A DNA stretch of 64,000 nt from Labyrinthula sp. Ha (GCA_015227615.1 JAALGZ010000004.1:186001-250000); one strand, 5' to 3'; shown: positions 48,782 through 60,874, counted from the first letter of the stretch. The notes: a model not told the origin generated them from the sequence alone. Translations and numbers: made by a program.

Positions 48782-50530
48782 ATGTTGAGTGCTTACTTTG
48801 TCAAGTTGCTTTTTTTTTCTTACGTAACAGTTATACGAGCAGAGCTCTTTGTCACCTTTGATGCTATCCAGCAGACTCTAGGACCTTTCAACACACCCCG
48901 TTTTTCGGAAAATATAGCTAAATTTAGTGGAGAATGTCAAATTGAAGCACCTGGAACTGTTTTACTACCAACTGAAAATCCTTGCATTAGCAGAACAATA
49001 CAAAGAGATATATCAGGACAAGTTATTCTTGTTGCGTTTATTCAAGAGTTTGGTTGTTTTGAAGAAACTGTTTTTCAAAATTTAGAAGAGCTGGGAGCTA
49101 TAGCAGTGGTGAATACTGGAGCAAGACCGGGAGGAATTTCTATGTATACGAATTATATTGGCTTTAGAAAAGATGATATTCAGATTCCTATTCTAGATAC
49201 GAGTTTTGAATTTCTAATAAACATTTTTGGTAGACTGCAGCAAACTGGAGAAAATGTTACTATTCAAATTAATAGTTGTGCAGATGAGAATCCATATGAA
49301 AAGTGTTACACTATTTATGAACCACTTTTATCTCTTCTTGTTATACCACTTGCATTAAATAATTTATATTTATCTCAGAAAGGATTAAAAAGTATGAAAA
49401 TTACAGAAGGAACAAAACCAAGAAGGTTTATTCTTACTTGTACGAAATATTTTAGTATGTTTTTAATTTTTCTTATGTTCTTTAACCTTCCTTCTACAGA
49501 TGGATTTGTTTGGATAACAGGAGGAAAATATAAAACAAATATTGCATTTGCGCTCATTGGTTTTAATACTGTGTTATCTTTTTTTACTACACTGATCTGT
49601 ACTTATTACTGGGCGTTTCTTTCATTTCAATGTTTTTTTAGAATGTCTCATTTAAAAACTTCAAAATGGTTAATTATTCCAAGACTTCTGTTTACACAGA
49701 ATTTTTTTAGAGGTGCTGGGTTTTATTTATGTTTTGTTGTAGCTATAGGTATTCTTATTGGACTAGAAAATTATTTGTTGCAACCTGGAGTTATTCTTCC
49801 CGATGTTAATTTTATGTTTATTGTTTTAGATTCAATAATTGGAGTTCTGTTTGGAATCACAAATTATTTATTTGTAACTAATGTGTTAAAAACACTTGAG
49901 TTAAGAGCAAATATGCGAACAGATACAACAAGAAAATCTAGCGTAAATGCCTCTTGGTGCACAAAATTAACAGGATTTGGACTTTATAGTATCATTAAAA
50001 CAAGAGGTTTCACAGAAGACAGTGCGTCAAAAAAAACATATTTGCTAGCAACTCACTTGAGCTCTTGGATTATGTACTATTTTGGTTTCTTTATTCTAAT
50101 TGTTATTGTGGAAAACGTTGTTGTTGATGAAATGATCACATTTGGAAGGTTTGAAAATGCAAAGCAACTAGAGTTTTGTACTCTAAGTTATCTTACACCA
50201 ATTTTTATTGGTCTTAGAGCATTGATGTCGATGTGTTTAATTAAAGGTGTCATTGGTCCAAAAGTAACCAAAGATGGTACATTAACAAATAATACGGCTA
50301 CTCAAGTTCAGACAAGTAAGTTTAACAGTGCAATGAGTACTCTTCCAAGATCTCCTTATCAAGTTGGGACTTCTAAAGTTTCAATTACAGATTTGGGAGG
50401 TGGTACCTTGGATAGAACAAATGTAAGTGCTGGTATGTCTAGAAACAGAAAGTTTGGGAAACCAAGTTTTGATATATTAGAACCAACACCTGACGCACTA
50501 AATGCAGCGGATGTGAAGTTTTCTTTATAG
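48782..50530 (+). CDS. PA-domain seven-transmembrane protein (copy 2)
   Basis: 582 residues, the same length as the gene at 36282-38030 and highly similar to it from the first residue. The signal peptide (FFSYVTVIRAELF region), the PA domain with GQVILVAFIQEFGCFEE and the LEELGAIAVVNTGARPGGIS stretch, the CADENPYEKC cysteine pair and all seven helices are conserved. The tail from about residue 495 is the most diverged part and again rich in Ser and Thr. Both copies have intact frames and ATG starts in the same context (ATGTTGAG), so the start is well supported. Synonymous-looking differences are common in the conserved parts, which suggests the two are under purifying selection. Likely role: membrane receptor or sorting protein with an extracellular or lumenal PA domain. 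Named family unknown. Confidence 0.85.
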   Translation: MLSAYFVKLLFFSYVTVIRAELFVTFDAIQQTLGPFNTPRFSENIAKFSGECQIEAPGTVLLPTENPCISRTIQRDISGQVILVAFIQEFGCFEETVFQNLEELGAIAVVNTGARPGGISMYTNYIGFRKDDIQIPILDTSFEFLINIFGRLQQTGENVTIQINSCADENPYEKCYTIYEPLLSLLVIPLALNNLYLSQKGLKSMKITEGTKPRRFILTCTKYFSMFLIFLMFFNLPSTDGFVWITGGKYKTNIAFALIGFNTVLSFFTTLICTYYWAFLSFQCFFRMSHLKTSKWLIIPRLLFTQNFFRGAGFYLCFVVAIGILIGLENYLLQPGVILPDVNFMFIVLDSIIGVLFGITNYLFVTNVLKTLELRANMRTDTTRKSSVNASWCTKLTGFGLYSIIKTRGFTEDSASKKTYLLATHLSSWIMYYFGFFILIVIVENVVVDEMITFGRFENAKQLEFCTLSYLTPIFIGLRALMSMCLIKGVIGPKVTKDGTLTNNTATQVQTSKFNSAMSTLPRSPYQVGTSKVSITDLGGGTLDRTNVSAGMSRNRKFGKPSFDILEPTPDALNAADVKFSL

Positions 50531-53500
50531 GTTTAGATTTATTTGTATTGGATAGATTGAAGAAATATAAATTTATCTTGTTTGGTTTTGAAGTATTACA
50601 TTTCAAGTTATTATTTAGTTTTTTCTTATGTGGTTACAGAAACTATGTTTAGCATTGTCTTCAGAAGAAATGTATAAATAAATTAAAGTTAGAAAAACCA
50701 ACGAGAACAAGTCTGAATCAAGACATGATATTCATGGTTGGTAGTTTACTTTCTACCTTCGCAGGTAAAATAGTTTCAGGAACAATTAAATTACAAAAAG
50801 TTAGTAAAATTGAGCATATCTTGTATTGAGAGTTGATGCTGTGTTCTATAGCATTATATTTATTATTAGTCTTCTAACTCAACCAAATATTTTAATAGAA
50901 ATTCTTGTTTGGGTTAAGTCTAAGCAGTCGCATTTAGAGACAACATCAGTTACTTGCATGGTACTTGAGGCGATTTTTCTATCGGTCAGCCATTAGAGAT
51001 GCATCTTATATTTAGAATTTAGTATGGAATGTTTGTTTGTTAGAGAGACATCTAGAAAGGAATAAACCATATTGACAAAAATAACATGTTTCCAATTGAA
51101 TAGTTTTGCGGGGTAACTTACTCTATTTGTGCTAACATATCGTTTTCTATGATCTCAAAGAGTGCTTAATATGAACTTATATTGTCCTCATAATAACCCA
51201 AAAAAGTTACTTTGACCAAAATTAACTATTCATGGCTGAGACCCCTTGAAGTGGGTTTAACATTCAAAATGTAGTTCAGAACGAGGATGGATGAGCAAAA
51301 CAGAGACGATTATTCCATGGGCTACAGACGCGTATATTAATTCATAACCTATAATGTTCTTACCTTAGATGACCTCCTTCCATTGATTTACCTTTTAATT
51401 CTGCAGAATTGTACATAATGAACTTGTGTATAGTTGACAAGGAAAATTTACCCCTATAAATTTACACTATAAACTAATTAGTGCGACAATTTGGTTAGTA
51501 AGTATAGGGATGTAACTACTTAGTTATGGCCATAAATATCACATTTCAACCTCCGATATTGAAATTATAGCCTTGCATAGTTTCGAACGGCAGGATATAC
51601 AACTCTAAGCATAGTGTCAAAGTTACAACTCTCTTTTCTCCTAGTCGAAGGTCGTACTTGGGGCTAGCCAACTTACAAAGCATTAAGCCATAATTCGATT
51701 AAGGTTATATGCTATTGAGTTTGGGTTTGGCCGGAGTTTTACTAGAGACATTGCTAGTAGTTATATGAAGCAAACTCTGTTCCTACTTTAACAACCCTGT
51801 TCGAGATGTTGTACAGGCTAAGAAAATATCTAGAAGCGCCGGTTGCAATTGCTTCGTCTCAATTATGTTCTAACACATTTGCGTAATATATTAATGTTCT
51901 CCTCCATATATGATTCATCTCATTAGAAACAGAACAAATGTTGTATACTCAAAATAATTCATCAAAAAAGGATACTTCCAAGCTGAAGTAGAAGTTGTTG
52001 CAGTATTCTTTGTGTTCCAGTATGCATTTAACTCATTGATTCATCACCATAGGGATATTGTCGATTAATGTTTTGTTTAGCTATAGACTTGAAGAAAAGG
52101 GAAAAAATGTACAAAACGAATATTTAATTGAAGTGGACCGCTGACTCAGAAAACTCTCGCATGGGATAGGCGGTAGAAAGACACAAAATAGCATATCGCC
52201 AAATTACTAATTGTTGAGTTTAGTTAATCAAAGTAATAATTAACAAAGTTGAAGTTTCATCTGCACACTATGGGTGGGAGCCTACTTAACACGAATGGTT
52301 AGAGCCTTCAGTTAAACTGGACGTGTATACATCTTCAAATCTTCCGTTTAATAATGAACTCAAAAGGTGTCTTTGTTTCACCGTATGAGTTTTCTTGAAG
52401 CCAGCTTAAGCAATTTTTTTCCAACATAGTACTATTCGATAGGGTAGGTTCATGGTTCCATACTAACAGAGTAATTGATTGCTTGAGAGTTTTGAATAAA
52501 ATATGTAGTTAAGATTTTTTTTCAATTGCACTCTCTTTTAATCGCTATGGATATGTACTATATAGAATTTAGACAAAAAAAACCAAGATATTCAGCTAAT
52601 TTAATCATTTTACAACCATTTGTTAACTCCATTAGAAAATCCAACCTTTTTGTTTGATTCAAGGGAGGGAAAGTGCGACCTTTCCTAAGTTTGTTACTAA
52701 TCCATGATACTCTCGAACTGTTTAGCAATATTGATCCTAAAACTCTATAGCAAAGTTTAGTTTGTTGTATCATTCTTTCTAAATACACTGAGCGCGATAT
52801 ACATATATATATCTGCTACTTTCACCATTTTTTGCTCGGTCTTATGCCACTGTAATTTTATGGATTGGTTTGTTGCTAAAGTCTTCCCCAAAAGTATACT
52901 TCAATTTTTGTATTGTAGATATATTTCAAGAATAAATCTGTAAGTTCTAGACTACTGAACCAGTTTTTCACTTAATATACCATATTTGACGTTGATTTTG
53001 CATAAAATCCCTAAATTTTAGTTCGCAAATATATGTGTACTTCCATCAACTCTTATATTCAACCTGATAGATCTCGGCACTGGTAAAGTATAATTTGGAA
53101 TCCAGCCCAAAGGATCCAGTGCAACAGCTGACTTTTCATTTCCTAAACTAGCTTAATTTTTTTGAGGAATTTATCTTCATAGTGGCAGGTAATGGCTCTG
53201 ATTTTATCACCATGACCCGAGTTATTGTTATTTTTTCGTTGTACTATGCGATATTAATTCCTGTGCTCATTCGCCTTTGTTAAAGTACTGCATTATGACA
53301 CCAAAAGTCTCAATTTCTCTTTAGAGTCAAAGCTTGTAACTTTTCTATGGGGTATAGTTTATTCCTTATCTAGCTTTATAATAATCATAGATGCTATACA
53401 CACAGAGTGCTCTAGTGTTGTGCTTCAACAGGACACAACCAGTCCCTTTGCAATGCAAACCTTAGATACCATATAAACTAAAATATTTGTGTTCATTTTT

Positions 53501-56500
53501 AGCCTATATATGCTTATTCAATTTACTCAGAACAGAAACCTTCCTCAGTATTTTTTGAGAAAATATGTTTTCATTGGACTCATACTGTAAAACTAAACTA
53601 TGTTATTTAAGTTAACTACGGTTTTATTGCAATTGAGTATGTTGCAATAACTCCACGGGGTTGAGGTAATAACATATTAGTTAGATATTAATAGCATAAT
53701 ATTCTTTAAGTTTGACTGAAGAAAATTTATAAGATGTTGCCACGCAATTTTGAAGAACTTTACTCTTTAACTTATTATCCGTCAACAAAATCCTTCTCGT
53801 AGCATCAAAATAAACGAAACAAAAACTTGACATAAAATTTTATTTCTGTTTTTTCTTGTTTCTGTAAACCCTTGAAGTCTGAGATTACATAAAAATTCAT
53901 AGCTAAAACGATATTCTAACATATATCAAACTTTATTTAACAATAAATTGTCGGCCAAGTCGGGTTTATTGGTGAGTACAGTACCTACTAGTTTTCTCAG
54001 CAACATTTTGCACGGATAATCAATCCCATGGATGTAAATATTAAGAAAAATATAATCTAATTTTGGAAATATTAAAGTTATTCGTATTTTTTTAATTCTC
54101 AATCTCGTAGGATCTACTTTTTGTTTTCTATCAAAATATACAAATAAGAAATCTGACAATATAAGAGTTGTCTTGGAACCTTGAAACCATTTACATAATA
54201 AACATCATGCATACAGAAAGGCGTTTATATACTAAATCAAAATAAAGCTTTCAGATTCCTGCTCTTAGTGCATGGATTGAACACATACAAAATATTTCTG
54301 CTAAGGTTTGTGCGAAAAACAGCTTAGATTTTTTTTCTAAATATCGATTAGCCACTCTAAGAATTTTTTGAAATGATTTACGTTGAAATTAATACCCTTG
54401 CACTATCAACGGTTTTTCAATTTAAATTATAGACACTTTATACTGTGCGATCACTTCCGTAACCATATCTTATTATTATTTCCAAAGATGAGAAAATCCA
54501 TCTAGATCGTTCTCTCCCTCTATACCTTGGATTTCAACTTAGTCTTCAATTACAACTAATTATATCCAAAATTCTTTTCAGAAAGCTTCTACAAGGAATC
54601 TACCGCATACAGCTATAAACAGAAAAAATCTGTAATATATTTAAGGAAGGAGAGATTGTATCTTGAGAATAGTCCTCATTTTCTCATCTCTTATACTTTA
54701 TAAATAAAATGATTATACATTCATTGAGCTCATGAAAATATATGAAAGTAGTATGTTAAGAAAACATTTCATAATACAGGACATTTTGATGCATTTGTTG
54801 AACTTTTGTCAATATTAACTGACAGTATAACTCAATAAATAGTTGTATTATAATTCAAAACACTGACTGTTTGTTTTTTTGTTATCAAGATATTCTTCTA
54901 TAGGAGAAATAGCTGCATCAGTGACAATAAGAGAATAAATTCTTAATGGTATGGTGATATAAAAGAAATATTTATTATAAAGAGATTTCTGGAATTCTTC
55001 TTCTGGAAGGGGTTCAACATATTCTCACAGTATATACGGACTCACTCTAGAAACTTTCCAATAGATTTAGATGAATTTCCTTTTCTGATACTCTCACTAG
55101 ATTTTGGTGGAAAGTTGAGCCACCCAGACGTGGTTTCGCTAATTTCTAGAAGATGATTCAAAATATTTTGAAAACAGTTTTTCTCCCATAGAAACTAGTA
55201 TCTAATTACTACTAGTACTTTTTAAGGGAGGGTTAGATTTAGTAATTGAGCTGAAATGAATCTGCACACTGACCTTCTTAGTTCTAAGCACTGGTAAAAT
55301 TTTGGTGCTAAGAATTTGGCTCCATACATATGTTGACCTTTCAGCCAGCACAAGCATTGGTATATATTATCTTGCCTTGGAAAACATTAAAAATAGCAAA
55401 ACCTTTCGTATTCTTAATTATTTCTCCTTTGCATTTAATAAATTTTCAAAACAGAGGCTCTACAAAGCATAAAAAACTATTTACAATAAGAGATACTAAA
55501 GGCGAATAGATATATAGTGTTACGAAAACTAATATTTTCAGTACCTACCTGCTGCTTTGATTAATTAAATTATACAGTGACGACACAAAAGCTAATATAC
55601 CTAACATTATCCATACTATATTGAGTCAAGCAAATTATCCCATAAAACTATAGCCAGGCCATGTCTATGTTGGAATCTTATTTGGAAAGTCCTGGTAAAA
55701 TTAATGAGGCGCTGATTCGAATTAGATTTGTGTGGTTTCTAGATAATGTGTACTGCTTGAGTTTATTACGTTTTATATTCTAGAAACCTAAATTAATTCG
55801 AGGTTTTGTACTGCACATATAAATAACTTTCGATAAAAATAATTTGGTTCCGAACAATAACTGAATATTGAACACCATAGTCTATTTTTCTGCTTTTGCG
55901 AATTCTAAGTGCATTAAAAACGTAACAAAGTTTATGATTCTTTTAGCTTAATAGTTTTGATACCATATAAAATTGTTTTAGATTTAAGTGTTCTAGCTAC
56001 AGATCCGAAAATGTGAAAGTAGTCAAACTAGTTATGAAGAATTGAATAAATATAAAATTTAGGATATGTTTAACCTAAAAGGAAATATTCCTCTTGAAGT
56101 GACGACTAAATTACGACGGTAATACATTTCTCGTATTAAATAGTTCATAGATAAAGCAATCTAGCAAGAAAATCTATAAAAAAAACTGGAGATGAACCCC
56201 CAAACTTTCTACCACCAAGAATTTCCTACAATTGTTATGTTTCCCTCATATTTGAAACACATGAACCTATATGTCATGGTTTTAGAACTACCTAGAAGGC
56301 AAGTATGACGAAAAGTATGTCATGGTACTAGGAAATTTTTGGTTTCAGTACTATTTTGAGATTTTTTAGCTACATGGAGCTTATGCTATATATGATGCAT
56401 GAGTATATGAAAACTTTTTCAGTCTTACCGAATAGTTATTAAAGCTAGTCGAAGGTAGTATGTCTATCACAATAATTTTTAAGTCTATCAACAGCGAGTC

Positions 56501-56866
56501 ATACTTCTAGGACAATTGGACTCTAGCAACCAATCTATTTAAAAGAAAATAAAATGTGAGAGAAAAATATTTTCATAATTTTATTGGCTCAGAAAAATGC
56601 TCATACTAGAGCACAGATCCCATCACCAGGATTTGACCTTGAGGTTTTAAGTTCTTAACAGTTTTGAAGGTAAATTTATTCTTAAAATTAATATGAGTTG
56701 GAAACTATACCTGATACAGAGTCATGATCCCATGAGAAACTTGCCAACTAGATCCAGTAACTTCTTTTATAAATACCACTTCAAATGATGTTACTTCTAC
56801 AGAAGTAATAAGAGTATGATTTTTTTTTCTCTAAAAAATAAAGAAACTTCATCTAGACAAAATAAG
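50531..56866. other. intergenic, about 6.3 kb, no gene supported
   Basis: AT-rich. Frames at 52558-52788 and 53926-54159 on the - strand show no motif. No element other than short AT repeats was recognised. Confidence 0.45.
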
Positions 56867-56869
56867 ACG

Positions 56870-56882
56870 AGTGTGGTTTTAG
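56870..56882. repeat. target-site duplication, left copy
   Basis: AGTGTGGTTTTAG, identical to 60862-60874; flanks the LINE on its 3' side. Confidence 0.8.
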
Positions 56883-56903
56883 TTAGTTAATAGTTAATAG
56901 TTA
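56883..56903 (-). repeat. LINE 3' tail of TTAACTA-type repeats
   Basis: Short tandem repeat directly next to the left target-site duplication. Simple-repeat tails replace poly(A) in several LINE clades. Confidence 0.7.
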
Positions 56904-57023
56904 AGGTGGGAGTAAGGTACTACATCTGCAAACCCGCCTATGCGTTTATCTTAGGGTCCGATGCCGGTCCGCCGCTCACTAGGGAAGCTTCCCGTCCCGT
57001 GCTCCTACTGTCACTAGACTAAA

Positions 57024-57120
57024 CTGGTTTGTGGGATTTCGAGACACTATTGGCATGATCACGATAGCTTTCCCGTTGTACTCATTTATCGCATTTGATC
57101 TCCCAGGATAGTGTTTTCCC
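57024..57120 (-). repeat. LINE 3' UTR direct repeat, unit 1
   Basis: 97 bases that match 57151-57247 with few differences; the two units are 127 bases apart. Shared words include GACACTATTGG, ATGATCACGATAG and CCCGTTGTACTCATTTATCG. Confidence 0.85.
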
Positions 57121-57150
57121 AGTACTTGTGTAGGTCTGAATCATTATCAT

Positions 57151-57247
57151 CTGGTTTTCGGGACTTCGGGACACTATTGGTATGATCACGATAGTTTTCC
57201 CGTTGTACTCATTTATCGTATTTGATCTTCCTAGATAGTGATTTCCC
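57151..57247 (-). repeat. LINE 3' UTR direct repeat, unit 2
   Basis: Second unit of the 97-base direct repeat, with a 30-base spacer after unit 1. Possibly a 3' UTR structure recognised by the element's reverse transcriptase; that is inference. Confidence 0.85.
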
Positions 57248-57569
57248 AAAATCGCGATTTCCCAAAATTTGTCAACAATCCAAATCGAAATTAATAAATC
57301 ACGCAAGAAATCATGAAAGAGATTGAGATATTGTCGTGCGTCGTATCCAGTGTTCCTGATATCAAATAAATTGTTTCAAGTTCCTTTATTGATCATATCG
57401 AGATGTCCTGCACCAGTTTTTTACTTCTACTGTCGCTCATCGTTCTGTTTTACAAGATAATCGTGGTTTATGAAGAGATCCAGATAAGTATGCTCCAGTT
57501 ATCCATTCAAGAAGCAACCGAGGGTCGAAGTTATCTTAAATGCACATGGGAGTTTTATCAAGTGATAAG

Positions 57570-59440
57570 CTAAGGTGTTGTTTGTGGTGTCGTCTGTGGT
57601 GGGGTTAGCATGTTCTCCCCGGGTGGTGGCGGGTGAAGGGGAGGGCGTGGTTCATGGTGTTCTAGTTCTTCTCTTATATGCTCCAGTGGTATGTTCAAGT
57701 CTTCAGTTGGAGTAGCAGTTTGTGGAAAAAGATATGCTTCAAGTTTCCTTGAGGATTCCGCCAGTTCCATATCCATTTCTGTCGTTGTGCATGTTTCCAG
57801 CCAGCTTTTTTGTTTTTCCTTTAATATTTTTAGGATGTTTATATCGCCAGCTTTGAGGATGTTAGCTTTCTTCGTGTGTTCAAGTGGTTGCGTTAGATTA
57901 GGTTGGAGGAGGGTGCGTTTTATATCTCTAGAGAGTTTTTTCAAGGCTTTGGATGTATCTTTGTTTTCCAGGTTCCAGAACTCGCTGCCATATTGGATTT
58001 TTGAGACCACGAGCGCTTTCACTATGTTCTTTTTCCTTCTGGCAGTCAGCATATTGCTTCTCAGTATCGGTTGCAGTTTCCGAAGAGTTTCTTGTGCAGA
58101 GCGAATTCTAGCGGATGGGTTAACGTGAGTTTCAGCTGTTGCTGTTATATCCACTCCGAGGTATCTAAAGGTTTTTACTCCTTTGATGGTTCCAAGGTTG
58201 GTTTCCAGGTTTTCTTCTATTGGGATGTTGTTGTAGAGGAAGTTTAGTTCAGCTGCAGCAACTGCTGTAGTGCCCTTTCTACTTCGAACTAACGCAGTCC
58301 CCGGTCCAAGACACTGTGCTTTATGTCCTACAAGGGCATCTTTTGACGAGAAGTTTCTGGAACAAGACGTGCAGGTGTGTTTATTGACCAGTTGTTGTAT
58401 TGCAGTGTCTGAAAGCTTATCTTTGAGCTTTCTTCTCCTGACTATTCCCATGAGTTGAGTTTTCTGCGTATTTATCTTTAGGCCAGACAATTGTGAGAGT
58501 TCTTCTGTATATTGCACAAAGTGTTTCAAGATGTTTCTGTCTTTACTCATGATACAAAGGTCGTCAGCAAATCCAAGAATATTTTGAAAGGAGAATTCTG
58601 CTTCTGGAAAGTTCAAGTTTATTTTCTTTATTATCCTTCGAAGCAGAGAGTCCAGAGCAAGTACAAATAACGTGGGACTTAGTAAATCACCTTGTAGCAC
58701 ACCTTTATTTATTTCTACTCTGTCGCTTATAGGTTTTCCTATCTTTACTTGGACTGCAGCATATTTATGTAGGTAAAGGATTATATTGATAAAGTTAGCA
58801 GGAACTTTTCTCTCTTTTAAGCTAAGCTCAAGGAAAGGATGTTTACAAGAGTCGAAAGCTTTTTTGAAATCTATAAAGAGACAAAGTATCTTCGAGTTCT
58901 ACATTTGGCTGAGTTTACAGCGGTTAAAGAGAAGTTGAATTTTTTGTCTAGTTCCCATGTTTTCTCGAAATCCAGACTGATAGCTTCCTACTGCTCTTTC
59001 CAAGGTGTTCTTTAATCTATTGTTTATTATCTTAGTGATTAGCTTGTAAGAAGTGTTAAGCAAGGATATCGGTCTATAGTTGGAAGGAAGTTGATGGTTT
59101 CCTTTTTTGTATAGGAAGATGATGTTCCCAGTAGAGAGAGATATAAACTCACTTTTGTTTAAGCCACTTGGATCCAGAAATAGTTCTTCTGCAAGTTGCT
59201 ACAAGTATTTCAATACTATTTTGTTATTCTTTAGGATTTCGTTTGTGTTTCCATCTGGTCCGGGTACTTTATAGTTCTTTAGTGTTTTCGCCGTCTCTTC
59301 AAGTTCTTCTAAAGTCGGAGGAGATATATTTGTATCTTCAGCTTTGGCTTCAAGAATATCCAGTTCGTTGTCCATGATGTTTTCTTCTCTGTTCCTTTGG
59401 GTGAGTTCAAGGTATTCTTGGAATACTTTTACTCGTTTTT
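57570..59440 (-). pseudogene. LINE reverse transcriptase region
   Basis: Reverse transcriptase in one frame with two in-frame stops (59199-59201 and 58899-58901). Motifs in order: KVPGPDGNTNEIL, NYRPISLLNTSYKLI, FIDFKKAFDS, QGDLLSPTLF, the catalytic GFADDLCI (around 58560-58575), and GLKINTQKTQ. A C-X2-C-X12-H-X3-C finger (58311-58373) sits right after the catalytic palm and before the thumb-like part, which contains FRYLGVDITA and KIQYGSEFWNL. The C-terminus is proline-rich (RPPLHPPPPGE). The last 443 codons, from just after the second stop to 57570, are fully open. Confidence 0.85.
58311..58373 (-). other. C2HC zinc finger inserted in the LINE polymerase
   Basis: Cys, Cys, His and Cys spaced as C-X2-C-X12-H-X3-C (CTSCSRNF...VGHKAQC), about 60 residues after the FADD catalytic site. 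Its position between palm and thumb is unlike the usual C-terminal CCHC knuckle of LINEs. Confidence 0.7.
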
Positions 59441-60819
59441 TTATCGTTTAGGTGTTTTCCATCTTCCATGGTAATGGTGCATTGAGGTTTCCGCTTTTTT
59501 CCTACTATCCTTTCTGCTTGTTTGAAAGCTTCATGGATATCATTCTTTGCCATAGATGTATCTACTCTTCTTACTTGAAGGTCCAGCCAGGCTTTGTAGT
59601 CATTCAAGGTACTTTTTCTTATCATCTTTTTTAGTATTTTAGATTCATTTTCAGTTAGAGATTTCCACAGTCTTCTTCTTATTTCGAATAAAGTCTCTGT
59701 TCTATCTGAATATGTTCTGTAGAGTCGTTCATGTGCTACCAGTGGGATACAGTTTTCAATGGCTTGTCTTACTGTTGACTTGAATGTTTGGAAATTTAGT
59801 CTTGGTTGTTTTCCAGAGTTGTTGGATGGTGGGAGTTTGGCTATTTCTTCTTCGAAACCTTGTCGTATTTGTTCGTTTAGTTTCCAACGGTTTGCGTCAA
59901 TTTTGAAGAACTCTTTGTAGTTTCGATGCATCTTTGGGTTTTGGTTGGAGTATTTCCTGAACTTTTGTGAGACTAGTGCTTCAACTGGTTGATGATCAAA
60001 CTTTGTTCTCTTGTGGATTTTCTCTCCTAGTTTTCTTTTTATCCGAATTTTTCGGAATAGTGGGGTGCTGCCTTTACACACTATGATGAAATCTATTTCT
60101 GAGCGTTTTTGATTATTCTTATGCTTTGAATAGTATGTTACATGACTATTTGTATTCTTTGCACCAGTAGCGAAGTATGAGTTGACGATGGCCAGATTGT
60201 ACTTGTTCAAAAAGTCCCGAAGTATTTTGCCGTTCCTGTTCGTTCTTGTCGTGTATCCATAGTTTCCATTGCTTGTCACTTCGTTGTGTCGTATTTGAGT
60301 ATTCCAGTCGCCTAGGATTATCATGAGGTCTTTTTTCCTTTTCAGTGAGATCGCTTTCTGGAGTCTTGTTAGAAACTGGCTGTATTATTTTGCTGTTTTT
60401 CCTGCGTGTGGTGCATAGATATTGATTATGTAATAGCTTCTAGAGTTAAGTTTAGTTTTAACACCTAAAATTCTATCTTCACCAAACACTTTTTCTGCTT
60501 CTTTGTCCATGTTCTTGTTCAAATATGTTGCTAAAATATTGATTTTGTTTTTTTCTATGTCTTTATTCTTAGAGATATCTGTTGTAAACCAGTTTAGTCT
60601 AGAGAAGCTCGCTCTTTCGAGGTATTCCGCTCCTTTGCTACCAACTTCCTGTATTGCAAGGACGTTTGTATCGGCAGTTAGGACATATTCCTCGATAGAC
60701 CTGAGCTTGTAGGAGGCGAGACGGTCAACATTCACAGAGACAATTGAAATTACTCTGGAATCTGGCGCTTCATTGACTGGTGACTGTCTTTCGACTGCCT
60801 GAGTGTTGCCGGAACTCAT
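59407..60819 (-). pseudogene. LINE AP endonuclease region
   Basis: The first in-frame ATG of the element is at 60819. Endonuclease/exonuclease/phosphatase motifs appear in order: SVNVDRL, VLAIQEVGSKG, YIINIYAPHAG, then after one in-frame stop (60385-60387) ILGDWNTQI, SEIDFIIVCKG and KFDHQPVEA. The metal-binding and catalytic residues of an APE-type nuclease are present (Asn, Glu, Asp, Asn, Asp, His). The part after the nuclease is basic, as in LINE linkers. The frame ends at 59407. A shift at an A-run near 59445 moves the reading into the reverse transcriptase frame. Confidence 0.82.
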
Positions 60820-60861
60820 AACGGTTTCTTTGTTTCCAAATTTTCCGTTTCCCAAAAACTT

Positions 60862-60874
60862 AGTGTGGTTTTAG
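60862..60874. repeat. target-site duplication, right copy
   Basis: AGTGTGGTTTTAG, identical to 56870-56882; marks the 5' end of the LINE. Confidence 0.8.

Larger units (their letters stand above)
56883..60861 (-). mobile_element. APE-type LINE retrotransposon, nearly full length, broken
   Basis: About 4.0 kb, inserted on the - strand and bounded by a perfect 13-base target-site duplication (AGTGTGGTTTTAG at 56870-56882 and 60862-60874). From its 5' end (right) it encodes an apurinic-type endonuclease, then a reverse transcriptase with an unusual zinc-finger insert, then a long 3' UTR with an internal tandem duplication. It ends in a short tail of TTAACTA-type repeats (56883-56903) in place of poly(A). 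The very short 5' leader and intact duplication suggest a full-length insertion. The reading frames are interrupted by about three stops and one frameshift, so this copy is inactive but fairly young. The clade is unclear: the endonuclease plus RT order fits Jockey, CR1 or RTE-like LINEs. It is less AT-rich than its surroundings. Confidence 0.88.

Noticed and set aside
57082-57306. 74-codon - strand frame
   Set aside because: It falls in the duplicated 3' UTR of the LINE and has no protein-like motif.
57691-58128. 145-codon + strand frame
   Set aside because: Shadow of the LINE polymerase on the other strand.
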